Shown: positions 46,601 through 57,948 of the stretch, one piece after another
Numbering within the stretch: the stretch's first letter is position 1
Layout: the number at the start of each line of letters is the position of its first letter
Assembly (NCBI GenBank): GCA_019059635.1
Contig: JAGVRJ010000004.1
Coordinates: 1,736,001 to 1,800,000, forward strand
Source of the DNA: Proales similis
Lineage: Eukaryota; Rotifera; Eurotatoria; Ploima; Proalidae
Direction of reading: 5' to 3'
Length of the DNA stretch: 64,000 nucleotides
Position numbers and translations under genes: made by a program
Notes under the pieces: model-generated
Databases searched by the model: none
The model's input: the letters and a program-made list of their open reading frames with translations, nothing else
What the model was told of the DNA's origin: nothing

Positions 46601-49600
46601 TTTCAGTAGTCACAAACGAGCCGGTAACATCGGGTTCGTTGGTGGTCGGAGGCACGGTCACTGTAGGCAAGGTTTCAGTAGTCACAAACGAGCCGGTAAC
46701 ATCGGGTTCGTTGGTGGTCGGAGGGACGGTCACTGTAGGCAAGGTTTCAGTAGTCACAAACGAGCCGGTAACATCGGGTTCGTTGGTGGTCGGAGGCACG
46801 GTCACTGTAGGCAAGGTTTCAGAAGGTTCAGACGAGTTGATTGTCGTCGTTTCTACTTTTGGGCAGCATTGTTTTATTCTGTAATTCAAACATCCTCCAT
46901 CGGGGTTTTGTTTGTTTAAACAGATGAATCCGTAGTACGGGTCTAAATGAATTTTTTGCTTTGTTTGATTTGCTGGTATCGAGTCCTTTACTGTTTCCAC
47001 TATAATCGCTGATGGATTCGAACAGCCGCTTCCCCAGATTTGAACCGTTTCAATATCACCGTCTCCTTCTTCGTCGTCATTATCGAACCAATCGGTCCAA
47101 TAATTGTTAGTTATATCGCATTCTAAACATTCATTTTATTTTTGTTAATATTTTAGATTTTTCTGTTTTACCTTGGTTATTTACGAATGTATAATTTGAA
47201 GTTGAACTTGATGGGTCACAAATATAATTTGGATTCCATGGCAGTTTTTCATTATTTTTGAAACACGCTCCTGCTATTTCACAAGTATCCTGATATGTTT
47301 TTTATTACTATCTTGTTTTGTATTAATTGTTTATTTATTCGTTACCTCAATTAAGGTTGTGCCATTCCCTCCACAACTTCTGCATCTGCTATCGTAGATT
47401 GTTACCTCTCTTGTCTGATTTCTGTCTTTAGCCAGTCGTTTCAGATTTGATTGCCAATACGATAATGTTATGCTCAGTTTTGCTTCGGCTTTAACTGTGT
47501 TTCCAAACTTGGTCAGGTTAAAGATATTCTTGAATAATCCTGTCGGCTCAAATAATGTGTCAGGTAGCCTCAGCGTTAACAAGGAATCGCTATCAGTTCT
47601 TTCGACCGTAATCTCTCTTGAAAGTTCGTTTGACTCTCCGTTTGATAGCTCCTGTTTAATCATTTAAATTCTTATTCCTGTTTGAGAATTTTTTCTCCAA
47701 CTTACTTCACTAAGAGCGATTCTTCCGTAAATTTTCTGGTTTTTGACAAATGGATGACCATAGGCATTAAATGAAAGACACTTGTCGGATCTCAAGTCAC
47801 AACAATCTTTGCCAAGTTGGAATTCGGGGAAGTCGTCCAAGTCTTGACTACAATCATCGCCACCAAACCCTTCAAAACAGCTACACTGGACTATTGATTT
47901 TAGCTTATCAAGCTTCTCTTTGTGAATCGATTTTGAATTCGCCCTACCTGCTTGTGAGCACTTTTTTTCTTTGCAGATTGTTCCTTTTTGATGTTTTTTT
48001 ATAAAAAGTTTTTAAACTTATTTTTGTTCAAAAATTTTTATTTTACAAACCTATTACACATTGTCCATTTCCAGAACACTCTTTTTTATTGGGTCCAGTG
48101 GGGCACAAGCCGGCAACAGTTTGGTTTCCACCAGTGGGAGGATTGATCACTAAAAACTGCGCAATATCGGCTGTTATCAAATCGATTATCAACTGTATAG
48201 TCTCCTCATCGTCGGGTCCCTTTTGAATTTAAAGCTAGTTAGCGTTTTCTTTTTCGCTTTTTTCTTGGCTTTTACTTGAAGATCGTATGAGCAGTATTCG
48301 ATATATTCTTCAATAGCGCTCTGGACTTGCGGTATATCCAAAAAAGCAGCAAAGCCTTCATACTCTCCTACTTTCTCTCGGCAGATTTGTTCTGCTTCTT
48401 CCAGAGAGAACTGTTCACGTTCAAATTGGTTCAAATTAGGCAAATTTCGTCGAAATAATTTTGTTAGTTACTCTAAGCTCTGCGCTTCTTGGTGCTAACT
48501 GAAGGTAATCTTCCTCTTCGACTTCTTCATCGGCCGGGTTGAAATTGAAAAATCGCTCCACACATCTGGACATTGACTCGCGGCAGTAGTTTGACTGATT
48601 GCTGCTTACTAACTCAAACGGGTTGTTAACTGAGAAATTGTCGCATGGGCAGTAAAATGCGCGCTCTGAAAGTAAAAAGCACTGAGGACAGCGCTTTTGG
48701 TTTTCTTTCAGATATCGATTGCCAAGTCTATTGGCCAGTTCAATTAATAAATCAAGACAAGCTAATCAAAGAGCACTGATTTACCGCCAAAAACTAACAA
48801 GATCGCTAGGTGCTATCTGATCATTTGGAATATATTGTTCGACGCCATATTCGTTAAGAACATACAAAGGTCCACAAAGACCACCTTTCTCTTGAGAAGC
48901 ACCGGAAATTCGAACGTCCACAATGTTTCTTTGCGCAAAACGAACGCTCAGCTTCAGTTGATTGTTGAAATTTTCCTCAAGAGTTCGAAACTATTTAAGC
49001 GGCTGCTTTATCGACTCGTTTTGAGAAAAAGCAAAACACAAGAACGAACCACTAGATTTTGAATTTGAGATGAGCCTTGAATCCTCACACATTTGAAATT
49101 CCCAAGGACAGTGGTTGCTTCTGTCTCCCAAACTGTAGCATTATCTTGTTGGTCAGTAGTAATAGGCGCACATCTAGGCAACTGTTGTAGCGCATTGAGG
49201 CCGATAGTATCAAGGCCGAGCCTTGAGCCCAGGAAAAGACTGGTCGGCGACGCATTTGATGTCACGTCACAAAAATCCATAAAAACAAGTTTTCTTCCTT
49301 TTTTCAAGTAAACACCGCAGGTGCACACCGAAGAACCTGTGCCACAACTCTGATAACTGACTGACACCTACATAAACTAGTGTTGAGCGTTTGAAAAAAA
49401 AACAGTACAAAAAATACTGACTCGTGTTCCTTTAAAGTCATCGTACAATATATAATGGTCACCCTTTTGGTTTACAGCGTAGTTTCTTTGTGTGTGTGTT
49501 TTTTTTTATTTTTCGATTAGTTTCGGCTTTGATGAAAATAAAAGAAAAATGTCCAGAAATTACCTTCCTTGAAAAGGCCAAATATTGCCTCGCAAAAACG

Positions 49601-49706
49601 AACGACACTCTGTTTTTTCTTCACGATTCAAAATCCGTGTATCGGCAAATAGGCAATGAGCAAACACGCTCGCCAGAAAGACAAGCAAGCAACAAAATCG
49701 ATTCAT
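43695..49706 (-). CDS. secreted mucin with WxxW domain, 24-residue PTS repeats and Calx-beta domain
   Basis: Start MNRFCCLLVFLASVFAHCLF at 49706 is a clear signal peptide. Following exons give NYAVNQKGDHYILYDDFKGT and a Cys-rich module (SCGTGSSVCTCGVYL, RKLVFMDFCDVT). Further exons near 48440, 47660 (RCRSCGGNGTTLIE) and 47280 add Cys-rich segments. Then YWTDWFDNDDEEGDGDIETV with ICLNKQNPDGGCLNYRIKQC matches the mucin WxxW (CysD) domain of gel-forming mucins. An array of thirty Pro/Thr/Ser repeats (TETLPTVTVPPTTNEPDVTG) follows, then DFSLTQEGDTFFFRVSL with EDFNG, a Calx-beta domain, and a C-terminal part ending ending near 43695 without membrane anchor. A mucus or matrix component is likely. 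Exon borders between 47 and 49 kb are approximate. Confidence 0.75.
44710..46825. repeat. 72-bp coding minisatellite, 30 copies
   Basis: The phrase ACTGTAGGCAAGGTTTCAGT recurs every 72 bp; first and last occurrences are 2088 bp (29 periods) apart. Copies differ mainly by GTGACA/GTCACA and GGGACG/GGCACG/GGGATG variants. Some neighbouring pairs share variant combinations, suggesting higher-order copying. The unit lacks stops in several frames on both strands; the minus-strand frame encodes the PTS mucin repeat. Confidence 0.95.
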
Positions 49707-50036
49707 TGTCGACTATGAGCTCAATGGCAACTTGAATATCGTATTTAAATGGCTCGGCGCGGGAAAGAGACATGTGTTCCAGTATCTGATTGTAACGGAC
49801 GTCGTCTTATGTAAAAAACTATTCTAGATCTAGATCAAGACAAATGGGAACGATTTGCCGAGTCGGGTAATATTATAATTAGGCATTGCGAATATTTGCA
49901 CACGCTGATTCGTAGGACGCTTGGCTTGCATGCATTCGCTCTCGATAGCGACTCTGTTCTCTCAATTGCCTCAACCATCAATAGTCTCCTATTCTAATCA
50001 ATTTTCAAAAATATTCGTATCTAGGAGAAGAGAAAC

Positions 50037-50532
50037 ATGTTGGACAAACTTATCGATTTAACTAAGCCCTTTCAAAGCTCGCTGAACTATCCCAAGGAGT
50101 ACAACCCTCGAGTGCACGGTCCTTACAACCCAGCCCGATACTATGGAAAAGGTAACGTTTCTATTTCGAAATGAATTTCTTCGACCAGGCCGTCTCTAAA
50201 CTTGCACTGTTATTTGATGTCATCTAGCTGATCCTCTCAGCGAAGTTAAAGTAGGCGAGCTCGGCGCTTGGTTCAGTCGACGCAGCTTCTCACTCTCAGC
50301 CGTACGCGGAGCAGTCGGTCGCGCTATTTGGCGATATCGATTCAAATATCTCGAGCCAAAGAAAGCTGGTCCCGCTTTCCTCTTTCACCTTATGTTTGCT
50401 TCGTATGTTTTCAACTACATGCTTTTCGAATATCCAGTGAGAAGTGAGTTTTCTCTTTATCAACTAACACCAGCTTGGTCAATTTTTAACATATAAAATC
50501 AAGAGCACCACACTTGGGCCATTTATCATTAG
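50037..50532 (+). CDS. ATP5MF: mitochondrial ATP synthase subunit f
   Basis: Three exons in phase: 50037-50151, 50228-50443 and 50504-50532, 119 residues. Key parts: VKVGELGAWFSRRSFSLSAV (family VKLGELPxW...FSP), GRAIWRYRFKYLEPKKAGPA, one membrane segment (FLFHLMFASYVFNYMLFEY), and the basic/aromatic C-terminus RKHHTWAIYH that parallels the KYH end of the vertebrate protein. It belongs to the membrane Fo part of complex V and supports dimerisation. The last exon codes for only nine residues. Confidence 0.88.
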
Positions 50533-50832
50533 ACCGTGGACACGAGGGCCTACCAGGAGGCATGTCAAACTCAACCCAATCGATTATTCTAGACAATATG
50601 AGACCGAATTAATAAACAGCCCTAGTAAACCGATTGTGATACCACATATACTCATTTCAATTCAAATATTCTATCCAGGGCCCGATTGTCGAGCATAAGC
50701 GAAAAAATGCGCTCTCATGGGCTTTTGTCTGATAAAGTGTTCTCTGGTCTTTAGAAACCGGTTTTAGAAGCTTTATTACTTGTTGCTTAGGAAATGTGAG
50801 ACAAAGGCTAAATATTGGCGATTTGATCCTTA

Positions 50833-51798
50833 TTAACTTCTCCGCAACGATCTTTTATTGGATCCAGAAGCTGAGTTGTTGTTATTATCCGGCTCGGCGC
50901 TTCTGTTTAAATTTGAACTGCTCACATAGACCACGCGACCTGGAGGGATACTGAACGCTTGCTGGCGTTCTGGAGATGTGCTCGATCTGGTCGGAACGTT
51001 TTCGTACGCTTGAATTCGGTTATTCCTAACCAAGAAGCGAACGGTTTGTGGTGGCTGGCCAGGCTTATTGACCACTATTCTGTAGGTGCGTTCACCAGTT
51101 CTAGACGGGTTCTTCTGAATGTCCTGCTGAATTATTCGATGTACTTCGGGCGGAATTTCGGACAAGTTTGTAACACGTTCGGACTCGGAATCGCGGCTGG
51201 TTTCTCTATTTTCAGCGACAACATACCTGACCCCAGGTGATTCGTGGTCCAGTTCACGACTGCGTGAGCGGCTATTTTGGCTTGTTCTGTCCACCTGTGC
51301 GCTGGTCTTGATGAGTGTAGCTGCGCTTCTAATCGGCGTTTTGATCGCCTCATCGCTGTCAGCTTTGAAGGCTTTCTCTTCTTGATCGTTGGCTTCCAGT
51401 TGCTTATCTGTCGCTGAGATCTCAGCCACAAACCTTTTGGCGTTGCTTCGACCAAAGAAAAGTGAGTAACCCTTGTGTTCGATGTGAGTTATCACGTCCG
51501 GATCAAGTCCCTTTTCTGTCCGTTCACTTTCCGACTCGACCAAGCGTTTGACCATTTCTCTAAGTCTTCGGTCACGAATGATTACGGCATCGTTGCTTAA
51601 ATTAGAAAGCGGTTTTCGGTGCGAACCGCTCTTTCCATAATCGCTCAAGAGTTTGATTTCAGCATTGTTTGTTGTCGCTGGTGTGCTTCTTTCTGAATTC
51701 AAATTAGGCTCACTGCGTTTGAAAAGCAGCTTGGATCCACCGTTCAATTTACGCGTAGTGCTGTAGTTCTCTTTGCCAAAGCCGCTGGACGTGGGCAT
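50833..51798 (-). CDS. unrecognised, largely disordered protein
   Basis: Single frame of 321 residues from MPTSSGFGKENYST (the frame stays open 27 codons further up to a poly-T stretch). Low-complexity, rich in Ser, Arg, Glu and Asn. A charged helix (IIRDRRLREMVKRLVESESE) and a more ordered block (PEVHRIIQQDIQKNPSR, GERTYRIVVNKPGQPPQTVR) are the best candidates for structure. The C-terminus is basic (SNKRSLRRS). No signal peptide or membrane span. I recognise no family; a cytoskeletal or nuclear protein is possible. Confidence 0.55.
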   Translation of the reverse strand: MPTSSGFGKENYSTTRKLNGGSKLLFKRSEPNLNSERSTPATTNNAEIKLLSDYGKSGSHRKPLSNLSNDAVIIRDRRLREMVKRLVESESERTEKGLDPDVITHIEHKGYSLFFGRSNAKRFVAEISATDKQLEANDQEEKAFKADSDEAIKTPIRSAATLIKTSAQVDRTSQNSRSRSRELDHESPGVRYVVAENRETSRDSESERVTNLSEIPPEVHRIIQQDIQKNPSRTGERTYRIVVNKPGQPPQTVRFLVRNNRIQAYENVPTRSSTSPERQQAFSIPPGRVVYVSSSNLNRSAEPDNNNNSASGSNKRSLRRS

Positions 51799-51879
51799 TT
51801 TTATGAATTGGACCACTGAACACAAATGATCGAACAAGCAGCAAAGTAGTCGAAAAACGTTTTTTTTTTTAATTGGCAA

Positions 51880-52803
51880 GTTAAATGACGCACAAAATTA
51901 TGCCCCTTATGGAAAAGCCTGTGGTTGAGGATCTCAACTTAAACTTTTACTTCTTTTGAGGGTCTTCTCTAGAATGATCGACACTTTTGGTTTGCTTTTG
52001 TTTGTGCTCGAGTTTTACGCTAGCTTTTACTCTTTTTTCTTCTCCTTTTATGCCTCAGCAGCCTCTATTTTCTTCTGTTTAATCGACACGCTCTTTATTT
52101 TTCAAAGCAACATTTTATTCATGAAATAATAAAACTGTAAACCTTTTTAAAAACATAAATAAAAATTGTTTTATTTAATTTTTTATATTTGAAAATATGA
52201 AAAATCAACATTGGAGCGAAGTTTATTATTACACGCAAATAATCAAGTGCGTAGATTCAAAAAAAACTCGAAAGTTTAAAATATCTTTCATTCGATTGTG
52301 TCTTTCAGAAGTTTAAATTAAGGGCAGTAAGAATGGAGAATTTTCTTTCAAATAAAAGTATCCGATTTCTAATACCGAAATGTGAAGCCCTACAGGCCAG
52401 TTAAAGGCGATTGAAATCGACCGCAATGTTTGGCACCACAAACAGCGGGATATGAGACGGTTAGCGATCGAATAAAATAAACAATGACTTTGGTCAGCTG
52501 AATAGAGGTCAATTCACTTTCTTTCGAGAGGCAAACGCCTACTGGCATCGATAGGCTTTTAGTCAAGACCGTGTTGGAGCCGAGCTTCGACCGACAGAAG
52601 AAAAAGTAAAAAAAAGGGACTGAATTATGCTTGAAAAACAAGCTGGCTTGGTGGCTAGATGATGAAAAAACGCATAATTAATGGTTTGGATCGCTTCGGG
52701 CTCACAAGCTGTTGGCGAACGTCGACTTTAAATGCTCTCTATGAGTAAGCTCAATCACAACCAACTTAGATAGAAGCTTCACTGGTTTCTCTTACTCATA
52801 AAA
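51880..52803. other. intergenic between divergent genes
   Basis: AT-rich upstream region shared by the minus-strand gene at 50.8-51.8 kb and the plus-strand gene at 52.8 kb. I see no exon that I can support. The open frame 52390-52641 (-) has no recognisable feature. Confidence 0.4.
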
Positions 52804-53742
52804 ATGAGATTTATTTCTAAATTTCTCCTAAACATTAGTTTGGCGTTTTGCATATTGGTCGACTCGGGCCAGACCAGAACTTTTCATCGGCTCAAGTGGA
52901 TTGCGAACAAATACCCGTTGCCGATTCTATTCGAGCATTCGTACACGAATGTGAAAGAAAACTACCGGTGGTATATTCACGCCAAACGCTCGTTCATAGA
53001 TGAGCTGAGTCAACATGCCGAGAGTTACTTGACGTCTCAAACTTATAATAAAACGCTGCTCTATTTGCTCGCCTACAACTTTGACACTCACGAGCAACTG
53101 TCAACTTACGAGCCTATTTCAAATGGAAAGCAACATCCCAATGACCGGCACTTGTACACGTTGGCTTACCTGCGTTCACATGAGTTGGATGTTGAAGTAA
53201 ACTCAAATAGCGTTGCTCTATCATGTTCTGTCAAAGTCATGCTTCCAATAAATGATGAGCTTACTGATCAAGCAAATATAAAACTGATCGAAAAACTCAT
53301 TTCTCTGCGAATCTCTTTAAAAAGGGACGAAAAACGTCCGAAGAGAGAAATTGGGAACAACTCACAAGCTAAGCTGTCAAGGACTGCTCGCCAGGCTCCA
53401 AGAGACTTTCTAGAAGTGACATTAACCGAAGGTCCTATATCATTCACGTGGCATGCAATTCAGGAGATTTACTCTTCTGATGAAGCCCTATGCACAGTTC
53501 GTTTGATGGAAAACGAAAACGCGATCGGAGCTTATGAAGAGACCGTCAGCCATCAATTGTCAACCAAGCCGAGTGCAAACAAGGGTCCTGATGCTCAAGG
53601 AGCTAGCACTCAAAGTTGGTACGAGACTTCGTCCAGAAATAATCTCGTAAACTCTTCTCAATCAGCCAGATTGGTCGGTTACCTGGCCAGCTGCTTTCTA
53701 AACGTTTTCCTTATCTACTGTTTAAGTAGTTTTATTTATTGA
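52804..53742 (+). CDS. unrecognised secreted or GPI-anchored protein
   Basis: Single exon of 312 residues. The N-terminus (MRFISKFLLNISLAFCILVD) is a signal peptide with likely cleavage near SGQT. The C-terminus is a hydrophobic tail (LVGYLASCFLNVFLIYCLSS) preceded by small polar residues, consistent with a GPI signal or a tail anchor. A KRPKR/E site near residue 183 and RTAR/Q shortly after look like furin-type cleavage sites in the middle of the chain, and there are several N-glycosylation sequons (NKT, NSS). Few Cys. No family recognised; a processed surface protein is the best structural description. Confidence 0.6.
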   Translation: MRFISKFLLNISLAFCILVDSGQTRTFHRLKWIANKYPLPILFEHSYTNVKENYRWYIHAKRSFIDELSQHAESYLTSQTYNKTLLYLLAYNFDTHEQLSTYEPISNGKQHPNDRHLYTLAYLRSHELDVEVNSNSVALSCSVKVMLPINDELTDQANIKLIEKLISLRISLKRDEKRPKREIGNNSQAKLSRTARQAPRDFLEVTLTEGPISFTWHAIQEIYSSDEALCTVRLMENENAIGAYEETVSHQLSTKPSANKGPDAQGASTQSWYETSSRNNLVNSSQSARLVGYLASCFLNVFLIYCLSSFIY

Positions 53743-53817
53743 AATTGGCCATATATGCTAAATAAAAGTTGTAAATTTTGAAAAGTAGTAGGGGAGCAGA
53801 AAAACGAGTTTGCGAAG

Positions 53818-56753
53818 CTAAATAGTCGGCAGCGAGCTTGAAACCGATGCAGTCGTCTTTGCGCTCTTGCTTTTTCTCAGGTGTTCAGGCAACTTGGCTT
53901 CAATTCGGCCGCGATAGATATGCCCATCATTGCCTTGTAGGTTGACCTCTGACTCTTGAATAACTAGTCCGCCTGAGTTGGACATGCTTTCACTCATCAC
54001 CGGCACTTTGACAGACTTTTTATGTGGGACTGTTAGGGTATGTGAGCCACCGCACTGCCTTATTGTTGCATAAACGTCGTAGCCAATTTCTTGAATCTGT
54101 TGCCTGTTAGTCGGGTAGTTATTAGTCGATTCAAAGTTATGTTTTCGTCATGTCTAACTCACTGTTTTTGATATTGCCTGATCTGGTCAAGTTCAAATGT
54201 TGTGTACGGACGAGAACTCTGGATGGGTCTCATTCCTCGTTCGGCAGACGCAGAAGCCACGGGCCTATAGGATATTCGATATGAAAACCTAATTTAGTCA
54301 AAATAACTTCAAAATAATTACAGATGACCGGCCATGTTGACCAAGCGGTCGCAAGAAATACAATGATAAGGCAGTAGCTGTTTGCGAATTCCAGCCGCAT
54401 CGTCCTCAGCAGCATTTGTGATCGAAACTTGGACAGAACCTGTTTGACTAGCTTCTTTCTGCGAATGTCAAAATTTACTAATAATTGACTGTGATAAACA
54501 AAGGCCAGGAAAAATTAGACTTACCTGAAGACGCCTAAGTTTGCGTAATTGGCGCTCAATTTGCTCTTTGATTGAGTCGAGTTCTAACCGGTCTAGTTTT
54601 GACTCAAGTTCTTTTAGGAATCTCTCATTGCTCTGCTCGAATTCTTTTTCCTTTTTTAGTAAAATTCAGAGAAACGAATGCAAACTGATTCGAGAAAAAT
54701 GTGCACATACGAGCTGCTGAGTCTTAAGCTGGCATCCATTTAGAGAGTTGGACAGTTGACTTTGATGATCGTCGAATATTCGTTTAAGCACAAGCTTGTC
54801 CAAATCTTTCTTCTCAGCCTTTTCATCGAGAAGATTAAGAATCCAATTTTTGCTTGCTTTGGCTTCTTCGATGAACTCGATTGCTTTTTTTAAACTCTTA
54901 AATGGTTTCAAAAATTTAAAATAAATATGAGAACTATGAATTATGTAGGTTTTGAATTAAACCTCAATTTCGTCTCTGTTTGATTCCGTAGTGTTCACGC
55001 ACTGCTCAAGGGCGTTGCGAAGTTGTCCCAAAGCGCGTTCAAGTTCACTCACGTTTCCTTCTAGTTTTCCACGATTGGATTGTTCCTTTTGATTGTACGG
55101 ACTTGAAAGAGATCTTAAGGTTTTTTTTCGGCGACTGAAAAATCTACTTGGTTGAGCAGATTGCGAAGCTCCTCGAATCCGTTCCTAAGATTCTTCAGCT
55201 CACTAAGGCTGTCTTCTAGATTGGCTGGAACTTTGACCTGTTCTGTGGAAGGAATCGGTTTGCGAAGTTTCTCTAGTTCAAACTGAAACGATTCTGGTCG
55301 AAGGATGAAAGATCCGATAAATACGGTCTGTGCCTCACTTGAATGTCTTCGACTATGCTTTTCAGTTCTTCGTGTCTTTGGTCAAGAGTGCCGAGCTTGC
55401 ATAGTATTTCTTGAAGCTCCCGAGTCGGGTTTATGTGGCCTGAGGATGCCGAAGCCGGTCGCGACTTGTCTAAGCGAGAAACCGCGGTTCGAGAAGGTGC
55501 TCGAGTTTGGGGCTCAGGTGTCTGAACCAATAAATGTAAAAGAATGCAATTATGATCGAAACAAAAACTATAAATACAGTTTGAGTAGCCTCGTGAGTTT
55601 GCTCGACTACGGGCTGCTGGATTTGTGCGGGTAGTTCTTGACTGGATCGGTTAGGCGGCTCTATTATTGTTTCCATGCGCTCGACAGGTTTAGAGGCAAT
55701 GCTAGCGTTCAGCTCGTCTTTTATTCCACGTAGAGCGCTCTCAAGCGCACTCCATGTGACGTAGAGCTCAAGCTCTGATTGATTAGCCATCCCGTAGAGG
55801 CGATCTTGAAGTAGTTTCTGAAAATAATTATTTTTCTCGAAAAGCTTTCTTAAATTGCAAAGACGGCATAATCTTACCAACAGATCTTCGAGTGAACTGA
55901 ACCTATCTCTGATCTTCTCAAGTTCCTCCTAAAATTTTTCGGCAAGTTAGGGCAAGAGCAGAAAGTCGATGATTCTGACTCACAAGTTTGCGGCTCATTT
56001 CGCCAAACTGGCTCTCAAGTTCATTCAAGCGACTCTATTTACATGCATGAGTAAAGTGGAAAAATGTTGATTCAGATTATTGCTCACCTGATCTTTGGCA
56101 ACTTTTTCCAAATCAGCAAATCTGTTCTCCAGTTGGTTTAAAACTTGCGACAGAGAGCTCATTTTGCTCGCGTCCTTGTCACTTTGGTTTTTGAGGTCGT
56201 TCATGCTGCTGATTAGGTCTTGGAGGAGAGAAGAAAGCTAAATTAATAAGTTAAGTGAACCGGCTGAAGATATTTCCAAGATTTTAATGTCTTATAGATG
56301 TTTTACTTTGGTTATTCCTTCCTCGCTTGACTCGACCCGTTTGCTGATTTGAGTGTACTGCCAGACCTCGATTACTGGGCCGGCTCCTTTCTCGCTTGAT
56401 TTTTCGATTATCTTTTGATTCGAAGGAAGCGCATTGAGTTTATGCTCGAGTCTGTTGAGTTTTTCTTCGATTGCGCTCATTCTTTCCAAGTCGATGTGTC
56501 CCGAGTGGGACTGTGAATCGGCTAGTGAGAAATCATTGATGGCATCGCGGACTATGGCTTGGGTTTGTTCGTCGTTTTTCTCCATGTCAACTTTCACCGA
56601 CTGAAAGTTGAGCGTCTTGAGCAGTTCGAGCAAGAAAGTGCGCAGCATATTGAAGTTGACGACGCCAACTCTAGGCGATGAGCTAAGAGCCAAATGAACC
56701 AGTTGGTTCAAGCTCACTTCATTTAGGTTAATTTCCTGCTGTTGGTGCTCCAT
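53818..56753 (-). CDS. QRICH2/C16orf96-like DUF4795 protein
   Basis: Begins MEHQQQEINLNEVSLNQLVH at 56753, followed by SSPRVGVVNFNMLRTFLLEL; this VNFxxL helix pair opens the QRICH2/C16orf96 family. A long series of exons encodes coiled coil (short Leu/Glu heptads, 56.4-54.6 kb). The C-terminal DUF4795 hallmarks follow: AAGIRKQLLPYHCISCDRLV (paired Cys), EIGYDVYATIRQCGGSHTLT, and GNDGHIYRGRIEAKLPEHLR, ending at 53818. QRICH2 is needed for sperm flagellum formation in mammals, so this is probably an axonemal or flagellar protein. The glutamine-rich repeat region of mammalian QRICH2 is absent; length is closer to C16orf96. Many introns of about 50-60 nt. Confidence 0.75.
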
Positions 56754-57321
56754 TAGATGCAGTCTATGATCAGTTACTGAACGTTAGAAAAGAACAGAGC
56801 AGTTTAATAGATGTGTAAACGACGGGCGCACTAAATGTAAGTGGAATGAAGGCGAAAAATATCACGGTCTTGCGCTACGTCTTGAACTCATTCAAAACTC
56901 TGCAAACAAGAATAGCTCGTCGCCCTGACAACCATCTTATCTTTTGATCGAGCAAGATGGACTCCGAGTGGCGCTGTGCTGAGCATAATATTGACAAAGC
57001 GCTTTAAATAGACGCCGATTGGATACTGGTTGCCAAGATTCAACAGGTAAAACTAGCTGGCCGAAAGATGCGTAGTTTCTTTTCGGCTGCTTTTCATCAA
57101 CCTACACACAGCTTTGGTGATCATCGTTGACAATTGAACAAAGCGTAGGCACACTTGGTGATGACAAACGTTCATTATTAGTTTTGTTCTATTTGACTAT
57201 GAGTCTGCTCAGAAGAAGTTTGTAATGAGAAGCTTTTGAAATGCAGATGTTAGAAATCAGAAACAATTAAGCGAATTAGGCGCCTTCAACTTTTCATAAA
57301 CTAACAACTCTAACACGGCGC
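56754..57321. other. intergenic, no feature seen
   Basis: Upstream of the DUF4795 gene (minus) and of the small plus-strand frame at 57322, so probably promoter sequence for both. I see no further coding or structural signal. Confidence 0.4.
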
Positions 57322-57582
57322 ATGCCAACAGCTGTTGACAGATTCGTTTCTGAGTTGCGCAAAACCGGCGGCGGGCGGCAACTGAAATGGCACCGTCTCA
57401 CGGCAAGCGAGCAAGGTGAGATGAGCCGTTCGTGGCAGGCATTAATTGCAGGAACGCCATTCACGAGAGCACTCATTGTTGGTGAAATCAATCAGAAAGA
57501 CGTTTCTTGGTCGCTATGGTTGCGTATAACACCTGAAGGCCGTTTCCTGTCATCGTTTGAGAAGCAAAATCAAAGAAGCTAG
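57322..57582 (+). CDS. possible small protein, unrecognised
   Basis: Frame of 86 residues from MPTAVDRFVSELRKTGGG to QNQRS. It reads like a folded small protein (WHRLTASEQGEMSRSWQALI, FTRALIVGEINQKDVSWSLW, LRITPEGRFLSSFE) with alternating hydrophobic positions and no low complexity. No signal peptide. The first part (up to EGE) uses codons typical of the region. I recognise no family, and the opposite strand is also open over part of it. Confidence 0.4.
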   Translation: MPTAVDRFVSELRKTGGGRQLKWHRLTASEQGEMSRSWQALIAGTPFTRALIVGEINQKDVSWSLWLRITPEGRFLSSFEKQNQRS

Positions 57583-57948
57583 AAACCAAGTGTACTAGAT
57601 TTTTATATCAGAGGTCTCTTGACGTTTAATTTTTATTCGACTCAAGTCGTAAAGAGGCGTCAAACGAATCAACAGATAATTCACAGACGAAAATAACCAA
57701 CGTCCGGCTGCATTCAGGCGAGTGCCAATCTAGATGTGGGCAATGCGTGCCGGCGGTGCAAACTAAACTCGATTGGGGCAAGAAAAAGTCATTCGAAGCA
57801 CTTTTTCTTGCAAGTTGCCATTTTCCGTTTAAGTGGGAAATGAGCGAGAGTAATTATAGAAAACAAAATGAGATCATGCGGATGAAGCCGCTCTTCAAAA
57901 CCAAAGGAAACAGAGAAAAATAAATAAAATCTTGAAGAATGCACACAT

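Noticed and set aside
44634-46919. 761- and 726-residue plus-strand frames over the 72-bp repeats
   Set aside because: Same reason: repeat-driven frames with no start context or domain, antisense to the mucin.
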